64,000 nucleotides of DNA, taken from contig JADFUC010001925.1 in the NCBI GenBank assembly GCA_019722365.1, forward strand, positions 2,790,001-2,854,000. The letters run 5' to 3'. Below the pieces are notes generated by a model. The model was not told the origin of the DNA. It searched no databases and was given only the letters and a program-made list of their open reading frames with translations. The DNA comes from Lithospermum erythrorhizon. Taxonomy: Eukaryota > Streptophyta > Magnoliopsida > Boraginales > Boraginaceae. Both the position numbers and the translations under genes were made by a program. Shown here piece after piece: positions 49,573 through 60,070 of the stretch (the first letter of the stretch is position 1; each line of letters starts with the position of its first letter).

Positions 49573-49696
49573 CATCAGTTTCAAGACAAATCACGCATTG
49601 AATTTGCTCATCAAGACCAGCTTCAAGGTCAATTTCACTACTAGAAGTGATCATAGAAAGAGCAACTAGAGGTGAAGACTCTAATTGATCAATCAT
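49573..49696 (-). pseudogene. Orphan first exon of a RING-CH (RINGv) E3 ligase
   Basis: Seen: ATG at 49696 opens 41 codons: an acidic N-terminus (SSSEIDLEAGLDEQ) followed by IQCVICLETD, then a splice donor (GATG-GTATTA). The CxxC pair matches the start of the C4HC3 RING-CH domain of plant membrane-associated ligases, whose next residues should be G-RDFIAPCKCKGT. Known: such proteins continue with the rest of the zinc finger and usually membrane segments. In all minus-strand sequence from here to about 42 kb I find no matching continuation; instead there is a tandem duplication and a hAT MITE. Interpretation: a gene truncated by rearrangement, or a captured exon. A very long first intron is the alternative. 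Confidence 0.6.
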
Positions 49697-49871
49697 TTTT
49701 TCTTTGATTTTGACTCTAATTACAATAAAGGTTGAATCTTTTTTTCAAGAAAATTAATGGATTTGAATCTTTTACAATAAAGGAGCTTACCCACTCCATA
49801 TCATTTCTTCCACATCGGCATTTCAAATCGGACACTTGGTGACATTCCCATATATGAGTTCAATTGAGGTG

Positions 49872-49930
49872 CTGTATAAATAAGAAAAGATATTTCAATC
49901 AACCTGTATAAATAAGAAAAGATATTTCAA
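49872..49930. repeat. 32-bp tandem duplication
   Basis: CTGTATAAATAAGAAAAGAT then ATTTCAA occurs at 49872 and again at 49904, identical over 27 bases. Confidence 0.85.
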
Positions 49931-51792
49931 CTCATGACACCTGAACTTTTTCTATTTTTCCCTCCAAAAAATTAGTTTTTAATATAGTGGCACCTAAACT
50001 TTCTTTATTTTTACCTCCAAAATATTTATATTTTCAATATGACTAACCTATTCTTGGATTAGAGTCTATTTTCATGTCAAAGTCACTCAACTTCTTGAAA
50101 AATGAAATTTGAAAAGTTTGCCAAAAATCCCTTCCAAGTACTTACTTGAAATGTTGAAAATAGTTCAGCTCTCAAAATGAAATTTAGCCAATTTTTAAAG
50201 AAGATGACTTATCTATTGGTCGATTGTGGGTCTTATTAATTGCCAACGAAATTTTGGAAAATTACGAGTCATGCTCTCATTGGCCATGCAAATTCGTTTT
50301 AACTTCATCCTATAGAAATGCTTTCAATGGTGCAAATTTTTTTTTACAAGAAAAGGGTATTCATTCAATAATTCCCAACACATATTTTTCTTGTTATTTC
50401 CTTCAAAATGTCATTTGTTGCGGAAGGATAGCCCCTAAAATATCAGTTGTTGCAGATGGTCTTGGCTCTAGAGGAAAGTGCAAGTCTCATGTGTTGAAGA
50501 ATCGTTAGCCTTCAGTAAGCAAGTGGTTCTAATAGTATACACTTTTGCAAATTGAATAAGATGATTACATTTCAGGTTTCAGCATTTAGTGAAGATGGCC
50601 TCAAGTCTCTTCATCACAAAGCTAGTAAACTACTGCATTATGCTCCTTCGGACAGCAGGGTCAACTTTTGAACTTCGGAAATTCGGTAATAATGGTCACT
50701 CAGCCACTTCTGCTGAAATGTACAATCTATGTGTCCAACTAATGATCATCAATGTGATACTGCTAAAGACGAAAGTGGTCTATCATATGGAGAACAACAT
50801 CAGCACCATCAGAATTCATCCAATAATTCTGCACCTGAATACAAGAGGAAAGAAACAAGAAAAGGTTTGTCAAAAGAATCTGACAAAGATAATAACTCTA
50901 TATGTATATAGTATGGATGATTGCACCTTTGTAGGATGCAACACCTCTTCAAAATTTGAGCATAGTATTTGTATAACTAAGAGGAGCCATCACAGAGATT
51001 TGAGAGGTTCACTTAAACGAGAGAAAAGGGAAGGGAAGGGAGGAACAACAGTTTGCACGCTTTCAGTATGAACTTGAATGGTCACGAGGAAAAATATAAA
51101 CTGAAGTTGCTATTTAATTAGCACATTACTTTGAATAACCATGAGGACAACAAGGTGCTATTTAATTAGCGCATTACTATCTCATCTGTCATTCATAAGA
51201 AACTTTCTAGGAAACACCAGCATGCTTCCATCCTTATGCTGCTAATTCAACCAAACCATGTAGACTTAAAACATCCTTAAAACATCCATAAGAAAAGGGA
51301 ATGATCGTTTGTTCACGTAGAGCAGTAAAGAAAAGTTGCACCAGGAATACAATATTTCACTTAAAAAATATTTGTCATCCCCTTAACTTGATATAAATTG
51401 ATCAGCAATGTGCAGCTACTCGTCTATACCTCAATGAAGACCATCCCACTTAAAAAAATAGTATATGAGTAGAAGACTGTATATATGCTGTAGAAATTAC
51501 TGACACCTTTAATGGATAACCATCAGATATTTATAACATGCAAAGTCATACATGAACATTGGCAAGTGAGGTATGTATTTTATTCCTTCCATATGATGGT
51601 CAAGAAAATCACTTCTTCACGTGTGAGACCAAAGATATTATTGGACATTAAACAAATAACTCAAAATGTTTGCAGAATTAAGGATGTTTCATTATGCTCT
51701 TAAAAAAACTCTTAAAGTCTATAAACTATTTAAAAAAAGTTTAAGATGAGACAAAGATGTATGTAATGAATTTAACACACTATATCGGAACT
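49931..51792. other. Intergenic with possible decayed plus-strand exons
   Basis: No confirmed gene. A segment after TTTCAG at 50575 is open (VSAFSEDGLKSLHHKASKLL, then HYAP) until a TGA near 50674, and a second open piece (50729-50850) ends ...EYKRKETRK at a GGT donor. These look like exon remnants in different frames of an unrecognised gene. The 50.22-50.51 kb frame is also unrecognised. On the minus strand at 51383-51415 a short HIADQF-like stretch could be a terminal-exon remnant of the adjacent esterase gene. Confidence 0.3.
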
Positions 51793-54700
51793 TCATGTAG
51801 TATACATTCTTGCCTGAATGGTGTTATGTGCAACAAATCTTTGGCTGCTTTTACGAAAACTGACATCAACACGTTCCCAAGGTACTTGACTTAAGCCTCT
51901 GAACATTTCCTCTGAATATGAAGTAAAAGTTATATCACAACTCACAAGGTTAAAAAAGTAAAATAAAATTGAAGTATGAAACAATACGACAGATTGAAAA
52001 TTTGAAATATAATGGAAGATTGATGGACCTTCCATGTCAGTCATCATTCTGCCTAGTGAAGAGGATGATCCAGCTTTCATGATTTCAGTGGATCCTCGTT
52101 CAGCATGTACAATATGTGGATACTTCTGGTTCTCCTCAACATGATTTAACTAAAGAAAACAATAACCAATAAAGGACTATTTAGAGGTTTTACATAAAAT
52201 GAACAATGTAATAATAAGGCAAATAAACTTAAGAAAAAAAAAAAGAGAATTTAACATTTGAAGTTCAAGATGGTGTCGTATTGATGAGGTTCCCCACCCA
52301 ACCACATCTGATAGCTTGTAAAGGTGAATCATATCAGTTAACATATTGGAAAGGGATTTGCCGATGGACAAAATAATTTGACTTTTGGATGAGTCTCAAA
52401 AAAGGATACAATCATAATTTACATTTGCATAAGCAACACGGCGCTTAAAAGAGCCTAGAGCAGACCTGGAAATAAAGGATAAAAAATTAATAAATAAGCA
52501 CATCTACGACAATGCTCTGCGGCGTAGTGGTAAGCCGCTTCATCTCTAACTGAAAGGTCAGGGGTTCGAGTCATCACAGGGTAAGTAAATGTGGAACCGC
52601 CATTGATCCTCTTTAAAGAAAAGCACATCTACTAAGTACAGAAAGAGTATAGAAGAACCTGTACTAACATGAATTTGATGTTATCATCGTCGTTGACCAT
52701 CCGAATTAGGAGGGGACGTTGCCCATCGTCATTATCTGTAAGAAATAGATGCTTCCCTGATCTTCCAGCAATCCAGTGTGCAGTTTGAGTTGCTCCTTTC
52801 TCCAACAAAGGAAAACCACAGAGGAGCGGGAGCTGAGATAACAGAATATGGGAAAAATCAGCTTCTGATTGATATTATGTTACTTTAGAGATCTAACACA
52901 AGTGATGCAGGCACAATGCAAAAGTGATACCCAGGTTCAATATAAAAGGGTTCAAGTTGTTTAGGCATAGAGCAACGAACTAATACATAACATATCGTCA
53001 AATGATATTAAATCAATATGCTAGAAAGATTGCTTTTAATGACAAATTACTGGTCGAAAATGTCAAAAGGCCACACATATCAAGTAAGAGTTTACTAGTA
53101 TCAACTGAACCGGTTGAAATTTGGAAATCGACTCTGGCATATACTTCACTTGCCACACATATCAAGTAAGAGTTTACTAGCATCAACTGAGCCGGTTGAA
53201 ATTTGGAAATCAACTCTGGCATATACTTCACTTAAACATGAAGAAAAAACTGGTCTGGTTGAAAATCAATATTGGCATATATTTTATGTGTTACGTACGC
53301 ACAAGTTAAAACACAACTATTCATCAATTATCAGCTATTTGGGTTTCCGCCAATGTTAGTTACGAATTCAAAGCTTACACGGATTGAAAACATTTTAACT
53401 AACATTCGTAGATGGAACAGTGAATCGAAGTACCTGTTTATGTCCTCTGGAGCCCAAATGAGGGGTAGCAAATGTTACAAAATTCATGGGTTCAAGTCCT
53501 GCTATTCGTGCTTCATATGACATCTGATATTCTACAGAAGTGTTCTCTACTGCAGGAGTGGAGCAAGAGAGAACATCACAAGCATACAACCTCCCAATTG
53601 CATATCTTGCAACAAGACCACCCAATGAATGAGCCACAAATGAGATCTTTTTCACACCAGGCGTTTGCTTAATAACATCAACCACCTATACTATTAATGC
53701 AAAGAGTGCAGAATTGTTAAAAGCTAACAGCTATACTTAAATTGTATAGTAGTTCTTTATCTAGATTCTAGGCATTAACATATGCGTAATGTACTAAGTA
53801 CCTCTTCGGCTAATCTTTCACCCATCATATCAACACCATCAAAAGTCAACATTGAAGAGTTGCACTCACTACCTGTTAATTGGAAAAGGTTTAAGAGATA
53901 ACATGCCTAACTGGGGGAACTTCAAGTTCTATCTGAAGTTTCTAGAAATAAACTGCATACAACGGATCACAAGAATAGAAGAAACCAGAATGTGACAAAA
54001 ATTCAGATCTTTTGCAATTTTTCAATAATGTTTATAGCATTGAACAGTTTACAAATTATAGCAAGAAAAATGTGTATTGGCTAGCATGCATATACAAGAG
54101 TAAAGTAAAAAACTAAGGTGAGGAATGTTTACGAAAACCAAACAATGAAGGAAAAAATGATTGGGAAGTAAATGAAGCTGACAAATTCTAAATAACCAAA
54201 TATATACTCCACCCGACCAACTTTAGTGGTTATACTTTTTGGGTCAAACTAGCATTTAGTTCAAATCAAATTACTATATAAGGTTTTATCATCATTTGGT
54301 GCAATTCTTAGTGTAGTTTCCAATAACTGAAACTAAAATATCTCAAGAACATATAGATCAATTGTTGATCCAATTTTTTAGTAACGAGTAAAGTTGAACA
54401 GAGGGAGTATGATGGAAATGCACACACAATGTCTAAGTAATTGGAAATGAGACATCGGGAAAGGAATAATTACGCACATCAACACACAACTGAAAACCAA
54501 AATGCAGGATTGGACTTATAAATCCGAGTTTGTCTGTTCCCAAAAAAATCAAATATCTAAAATGAGATTACATAAAATTCATGTTAACACGATATCATCT
54601 TATCAACTAGGGAGGAAAGTGAAAGAACATACAGTGAACAATAACATTATCGGGATGACTCTTGACAAATTCCTTTGCAGCATATCTCCAATCAGAGGCA

Positions 54701-56046
54701 CTGCAGAAAATGAACATATGAACCATTTCAAGCATGACTGAATTTGATCATCATCAGATACAACAGAATTATCGTTATACGTCGAATTCAGATAATGAAA
54801 AAGAAATGCATTTGATCAACTCTGTTCCAAAATTCAAATACTCCCTCCATCTCAAAAATATTGGTTTGATTTTTTATAGTCAAAATTAACAAACTTTGTG
54901 ACCTTAATTAACATAAATAACTTGACTCGATTCAAATTATCACTTCAATAATAAAGCAGGTTGATATACTTTGGTGAAAAAATATATCATATGCTAGTAT
55001 TAAACATTTTTTAATGTACTATACATTAATATGATAATTTTGATTCAAAGCAAACTTATGTGTATTAATTCTTTCAAAGTTTGTTAACTTTGACAATTGA
55101 AAATAAAACTGGACAATTTTTTGGAAATGGAAGTTATGAAAATGCATAGGGTCCACACTAAAACAAGTTGTTATAGATCGATAAAGCCTAGAACCTTATG
55201 TGAGAACGTGTAAAGCAGTCCACCAGCTGGTTTACATGTGGTCTTAACCGGAGCTAATTCATGATATCATCATAAAAATCCATGCGATACATACTAAAAC
55301 CAGCCGTATATATATGGATAAAATTCAGTAACACAATCGAAATCTGTTAATCAACCAACGCGTGACTAACTAATACGAAGCAAGTATAACATGACAAAAA
55401 ATATTGTTAGGAGTTCAAAATATAAAAAATGGGAGTAATAATATGCGAATCCATACTAAAACAAATTTTATATAAAGCCGAAAACCTTATAAATACATCG
55501 AAAAGTTTTTAACTACCAATGTGAGACTGTATTTATCAATAATATCTCGCACGTGTAGCCCAGTCCACCAACCAATATAATTTACAAGTATGTGTGGTTC
55601 ATGATAAGAATCTGCGGGTACATACTAAAAACATTTGATTATAAAAGAATAAATCCCCGTACCTTATTAGTACACACAATATCTTAATCTACCAACGTGG
55701 AACTCGATTTACCAATAGTAACTAGTCAGTACACAAAAATATTCGAGTTCATAATTAAAACTAGACAATATTTTACGAATACAACTAGTAGTAATAATAA
55801 CCTTCCAATAATCCCATTCACCATAACAACAAGGTGATCAGGCAACTTGTGAGCACCGTTGACTTTGACAATTTCCACAACCTTTTGACTTTTATCAGAA
55901 ACCTCCATCATAAAACACCCCGTCATAGTCCTAATAAAATCCATACTTTTCTTCCTCGGTTTCAAATTAGTTACACCTCGTTGAGTCGATCGAGAAATGT
56001 GACAAAGTTTTGGGACAGTTGGTGTGGTGGCTGAGGTTGTTGTCAT
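51793..56046 (-). CDS. DUF676 serine esterase/lipase, possibly defective
   Basis: Seen: minus-strand exons 55802-56046, 54633-54700, 53802-53872, 53434-53685, 52669-52832, 52410-52465, 52256-52307, 52029-52149 and 51793-51911. The first seven join in frame by GT-AG sites. Motifs: HLVVMVNGIIGSASDWRYAA, then SECNSSMLTFDGVDMMGERL, then the nucleophile elbow VAHSLGGLVARYAIG (Ser about 148), FATPHLGSRG, LFLTD and VVGWGTSSIR; later YPHIVHAERG and WERVDVSF. Known: this is the plant alpha/beta-hydrolase group of At4g25770/At5g51180 (PF05057). Odd: exon 7 ends in phase 2 while exon 8, needed for YPHIV, fits only phase 0; the family His in YDHMVGW is Tyr here; the C-terminus stops early at a CAG-GCAAGA site. 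The 117-nt intron between the last two exons is open in frame. The gene may be decaying or use non-canonical splicing. Confidence 0.82.
52508..52620 (+). mobile_element. tRNA-derived SINE in esterase intron 5
   Basis: A 113-bp element with an A box (GGCGTAGTGGTAAG) and a B box (GGGTTCGAGTC) spaced as in tRNA. It is bounded by perfect 12-bp target-site duplications, AAGCACATCTAC, at 52496-52507 and 52621-52632. It makes up most of a 203-nt intron and is antisense to the gene. Confidence 0.9.
53071..53233. repeat. 82-bp tandem duplication in esterase intron 4
   Basis: Two adjacent copies beginning CCACACATATCAAGTAAGAG (53071-53152 and 53153-53233) differ at only a few positions, so the duplication is recent. 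The plus-strand frame through it is not a protein. Confidence 0.9.
54207..54407. mobile_element. Stowaway-type MITE in esterase intron 2
   Basis: A 201-bp element between TA dinucleotides begins CTCCACCCGACCAACTTTA and ends TAAAGTTGAACAGAGGGAG, inverted ends. No ORF. Confidence 0.75.
54841..55133. mobile_element. Stowaway-like MITE in esterase intron 1
   Basis: Begins CTCCCTCCATCTCAAAAATA after TA and ends TTTTTTGGAAATGGAAG; internal inverted blocks (TTAACAAACTTTG and CAAAGTTTGTTAA) pair as well. The right-hand TA is displaced by a base. Confidence 0.7.
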
Positions 56047-56364
56047 AGTTAAGGGAAATTAATTATTTGAAGTGATTGAGGGAATATTACAGGTAGTGTA
56101 AGGAATTAAGGATGAGTGTAATAATTGTGAGTTTAAAAAACAGGTAATAAAAGGAGAGAGATAAATTGGTAATTGGAGGGAATGTTTGTATAGTTGTGAA
56201 GTTGTCAATAATTTAGCTGTTACTTGCGAGGAAGATCGAATGTTTCGCAGCTACGGCGCCGATAATTACTAAAATCGTAAAATCTCTTCCTTGTGCCCGA
56301 TTCGCCGAGGTTATTATACGGGATATGATGAGGCGGGATGTGAAGTTCGATTGATCGTTGATTA

Positions 56365-56500
56365 AAACTTTTTAGCAGGAAACGGCCACTTGAGGTTGAC
56401 TTAACATAAAGTTCGAACTCGCACTCTTGAGAGGTGAAGCTGATAACTAACGTTATTTAACTTTTATCGATTGAGTTATGTCACGGGCATGGCAGATAAT
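56365..56500 (-). mobile_element. SINE-like element near esterase 5' end
   Basis: On the minus strand TGACATAACTCAATCGATAA matches a pol III A box and GCGAGTTCGAACTTTA, about 50 nt on, a B box. A short T run lies in the expected tail position on the other side. No clear target-site duplication, so ends are approximate. Confidence 0.55.
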
Positions 56501-57433
56501 TGAGGAGTAATTTTATCGGAAGAAAATATTGTCTCAACTAGTTTTTAATGAGCAAAACTATTACAATATTAAGCATAAGGAATTATCAAAAAAAAAGTAT
56601 TAAGCATAAGGTGATTTCAATATTTAGAAATGTATTTTACCAGAAGGTCTTATATTCCAACCTCAAATATGAAAATGTGACAACTAAATTGGAGAGAGTG
56701 CTATTTAAACTATGATTTTTTTAGAGTGTTATATATGTATACACTGAAAATAGTTGTATCTAATATAATCATTTATTTTATCAAACTGAATCTTTATTGT
56801 TCAATTTTATGTGAAAATGTAAATATAGAATGATATTAAATTTTTAATTAATTACAATTGATCTAAACTTAGTTAAATGTATTATAAAAATAATTAAGTG
56901 TTTAACATAAGTGAAAATTTAATAATAATACTTAAACTTGAAGTTGTTATAAAGATGTATAATAATAAAAATAAGACTATGAAGTGATTTTTTTAAATCG
57001 GTCATTATCACTATAAGGACTCGATTTCCGAATCCCATCATATGAGTAATATCCAGTAGTCATTGGACTAACCCTAATAATTAAGACTATAAAGTGACTT
57101 AGAAAATAAAAGACTCTTCATTATTGTACATGATACCATTTATAAAATAGGCTCAAATTAAATGAAATAATATTTTTTCCGGAAGAAGAAAGTAACTTTA
57201 TGGGATAGAGGAAGAAACTTTTATTTAGGAATATTATCCTCGTACATCATACGTATATTTTATTGATGTATAGGGAGTATAGCATAACCTTATAAAATCA
57301 ACAGTGATACATACCAAGTATCGAAATGATTAAAAGTGATTACTAAATATCATCCTTAATCATCTAATACAATTCAAGATTCATAGCTAAACAAGTCTTT
57401 ACCTATTACAAATTTACACAAAATATATTCACA
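56501..57433. other. AT-rich intergenic, no gene
   Basis: No recognisable coding or RNA feature. The last part is probably the 3' flank of the PR-1-like gene. Confidence 0.4.
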
Positions 57434-58012
57434 TCAATAAGGTTTCTGACCCTGGATGTTCCCAACCGGATCATAGTTACAAGTCCAAAAGGTATCACCA
57501 TTGTCACATTTAGCTTTAGCACACCCAACTCTTCTTGTATCCTTCCACACAATCTGAGTATAATGATCACATTGCTGCCCTTGTTGACAAGTATTACTAT
57601 TGTAATCATACCATTGCTCCTCACCAGCCCAATAATCCATTGTAGCTAAAGGAGTTATATATTCATCACCATAACCATAATATATATTCTCCCCTAACTC
57701 AAATTGATTTTCAGGAAAAGAATGAATTAGCTTGCAATCTTTCCTCTTGTTACACCACGATTTCGCGTATCGCTCGAGCTTATAATCCCACTGAAGGGGT
57801 TGCTCCTTTTTGCCTGCTCTAACTATATTGTGTAAGTACAAAATTTCTACAGACTCCTCAGGACAATCCTTGCAGAGGTTTTTGGAGATGCTATACATTT
57901 TTTCATCCTTCTTTTGTGTTTTGTATAAGGGTTGTTGGATAATTTTTCCTGCTGAGTTATATGTGGGTAGTGATACTAAAATAATGAGGAAAATAAGCAA
58001 ATCAAGCTTCAT
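57434..58012 (-). CDS. Secreted PR-1-like CAP protein with CAPE peptide
   Basis: Seen: intronless, 192 residues. An N-terminal hydrophobic signal (MKLDLLIFLIILVSLPTYNS) precedes an unusual spacer of about 35 residues with CKDC, then the CAP domain: HNIVRA (61-66), LQWDYKLERYAKSWC, LIHS, FELGENIYYG (105-113), YDYNSNTC, HYTQIVWKDTRRVGCA (150-165) and CNYDPVGN. The C-terminus fits CNYxPxGNxxxxxPY, so the last 11 residues (PVGNIQGQKPY) are a canonical CAPE peptide. Known: PR-1 proteins are apoplastic, sterol-binding and pathogen-induced; cleavage after CNYx releases CAPE, an immune signal. Typical PR-1 has about 160-170 residues; the extra length is the N-terminal spacer. A TATA box lies about 70 nt upstream. 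No lesion seen. Membership in basic or acidic PR-1 groups is not assigned. Confidence 0.94.
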   Translation of the reverse strand: MKLDLLIFLIILVSLPTYNSAGKIIQQPLYKTQKKDEKMYSISKNLCKDCPEESVEILYLHNIVRAGKKEQPLQWDYKLERYAKSWCNKRKDCKLIHSFPENQFELGENIYYGYGDEYITPLATMDYWAGEEQWYDYNSNTCQQGQQCDHYTQIVWKDTRRVGCAKAKCDNGDTFWTCNYDPVGNIQGQKPY

Positions 58013-58080
58013 TTTTTGTTGTTGGGGGCAGAGGAGAATAATTAATTTTGGAGGGAATTATAATGTTTATGTGATACTGG

Positions 58081-58088
58081 ATTTTATA
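58081..58088 (-). promoter_or_regulatory. TATA box of PR-1-like gene
   Basis: TATAAAAT on the minus strand about 70 nt upstream of the PR-1-like ATG. Confidence 0.55.
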
Positions 58089-58099
58089 GTTAGCAAATG

Positions 58100-59540
58100 A
58101 TAGTAGTGTAGCATATCATTGGGGATTTCCAGGCGCCTGTGAAAGATGGAAAAAAATAATCGTCTTTATTTCAATTTCCTAGATTAAATGGTACTAATCA
58201 CAGTATGAATAATAAAAAAATCATCGTCTTTATAGGAATCTTTTATACAAAAAATTATTGATCCAAAAACAAATAAAAATGAATATATATATATATAAAT
58301 TATATTTTCGAGCATGTCAGACTAATTAATACACCGGTAATGTGACAACTCCTAAAATAACTTTAATCCCTCAATTATATCCTTCAACATCTTTCATTAG
58401 AGATTATCTAAATAACTTCATCCCCCCCATCATCTCATTTTAATTGACCGATCTTACATATGCATATTAAGTGTAATATATTATCCTATAGTGCCTCAAA
58501 TCATTTTTACCTTGTCCCTCTTAAATTGAGAACTATTACGGTTCATTAATGATATGTTTTATAATTTTCATTAATTTTGATATGTAATCAATTTCAATGT
58601 AAAACTAATATACATTACCAAAATGTTCCATTTTAAAATGTTGCAAATTAAAAAAATCCAATCGAAAATTATTTTATGTACCTAATTAGTATGTGTACCA
58701 AAATTTGTTGAACAAATCGATACATATTGCAAAATTAACCTTATATAATGACTTTAATGATTTTTTTTTTTGAGAAAATAGTACGTATTACCTAAAATGT
58801 ACCAAAAAAGAAAAAAAATATTATAAAATGATACGGAGTATAATTTGTATTTTATCATTAATGAACAAAAAACTCAATGAACCGTAACTTTCCACTCTTA
58901 AATTAATTTCAAAGTGTACAGCTCATATTTTTAACATGATAACAAAATAATGTACTTACATGATTAATAATGATAAATAATTTTCCCCTTACCTTACGTA
59001 GTTGCATATTTCATAAGTTTACTAGTGATTTTGTCAACACGATGATATATTATGTACTATGTAGATATGAGAATGGATAGCCCAGAAAAAAAGTAGCAAG
59101 TTATGCGGGATACACATGCACCAACCAATTTTGATCTTTTTTTTGTGGTTCTTACGTGTTAGGGAATTTAAACGGTTGATGTGGACTAGCAAGATTAGGA
59201 GGTGGTGGCAGTAAAAGTTCGATTAAGGTTCGTATTCGTTGAAAAAGTTCATTTCTTGTTTCCGATTCGCCTTGTCTGACAGCAAGGCTGACGTTAAGCT
59301 GGATTAGCAGGACCCGGAAAGGGTTCGATTTAGTTCGATCAAGTCTTCAATAAGCCTCTATCTTCAGATGGACCGAAACAAATAATGGCCCAGCTCACAA
59401 ACTAAAATAAAGGTCAGCCAACTGGAACACAAAAACCAATATTCTACTCATTACACTATATCTTAAATTAGATTTATATGAGTAATTTTGAAATATAAAA
59501 AGTTATGGATAAAATTTTAAATAAATTAAAATTCCATCCT
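58100..59540. other. AT-rich intergenic, no gene
   Basis: No recognisable gene. TACGGAGTA occurs at 58832-58840. Confidence 0.4.
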
Positions 59541-60070
59541 CTTCTCCAAGAACCCCTACCCCTACCCACCCACACCCACCCACCATACCCTTTCTCAATT
59601 ACCACCATCGACGACATACTTTAAAAAAAAACCCATCACCATCGACGACACGCCCCCCCAAAAAAACCCATCACCATCGACCTACCTCCAAGTTTCAGTC
59701 TCATTCTGCAGTTAGAAATCCACCAATTACAAAACTATCCAAACTGAATCATCGCAGCTCCAATTGATAAGAAACTACCACAAACCCAATTCACATATAG
59801 ACAAACACAATCTGACATAAAAATATAAAGCCACAGCTGCATCATTTTTTACATGATAAAAACAATTCAGAAAGATTAGCAACAAACAAATTATTTCTCA
59901 AAAAAATCAACATCAAAACCGGAACTTGGGGAGTGGATAGTGACGATATTTGGCTGGGAAGTGGGTGGTGACAGAATTGGGAGGAGTGGTGGCGTGATTT
60001 CGGGGATTCGATGGGGTGGTGGTACTGTGGAGTGATTGTGGAGAGAAGGAGGGTGAGATTTATTTTTATT
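59541..60070. repeat. C-rich then G-rich low-complexity block
   Basis: From 59541 the plus strand is C-rich with repeats of CCCATCACCATCGAC; from about 59930 it turns G-rich (GGTGGTGG). The halves are compositionally complementary but not a clean inverted repeat. ORFs here are Pro/His/Ser-rich artefacts. Confidence 0.6.

Noticed and set aside
53114..53359. Plus-strand 81-codon frame inside the esterase intron
   Set aside because: Created by the 82-bp tandem duplication; no independent coding signal.
55834..56034. Plus-strand 66-codon frame opposite esterase exon 1
   Set aside because: Antisense shadow of the conserved first exon.
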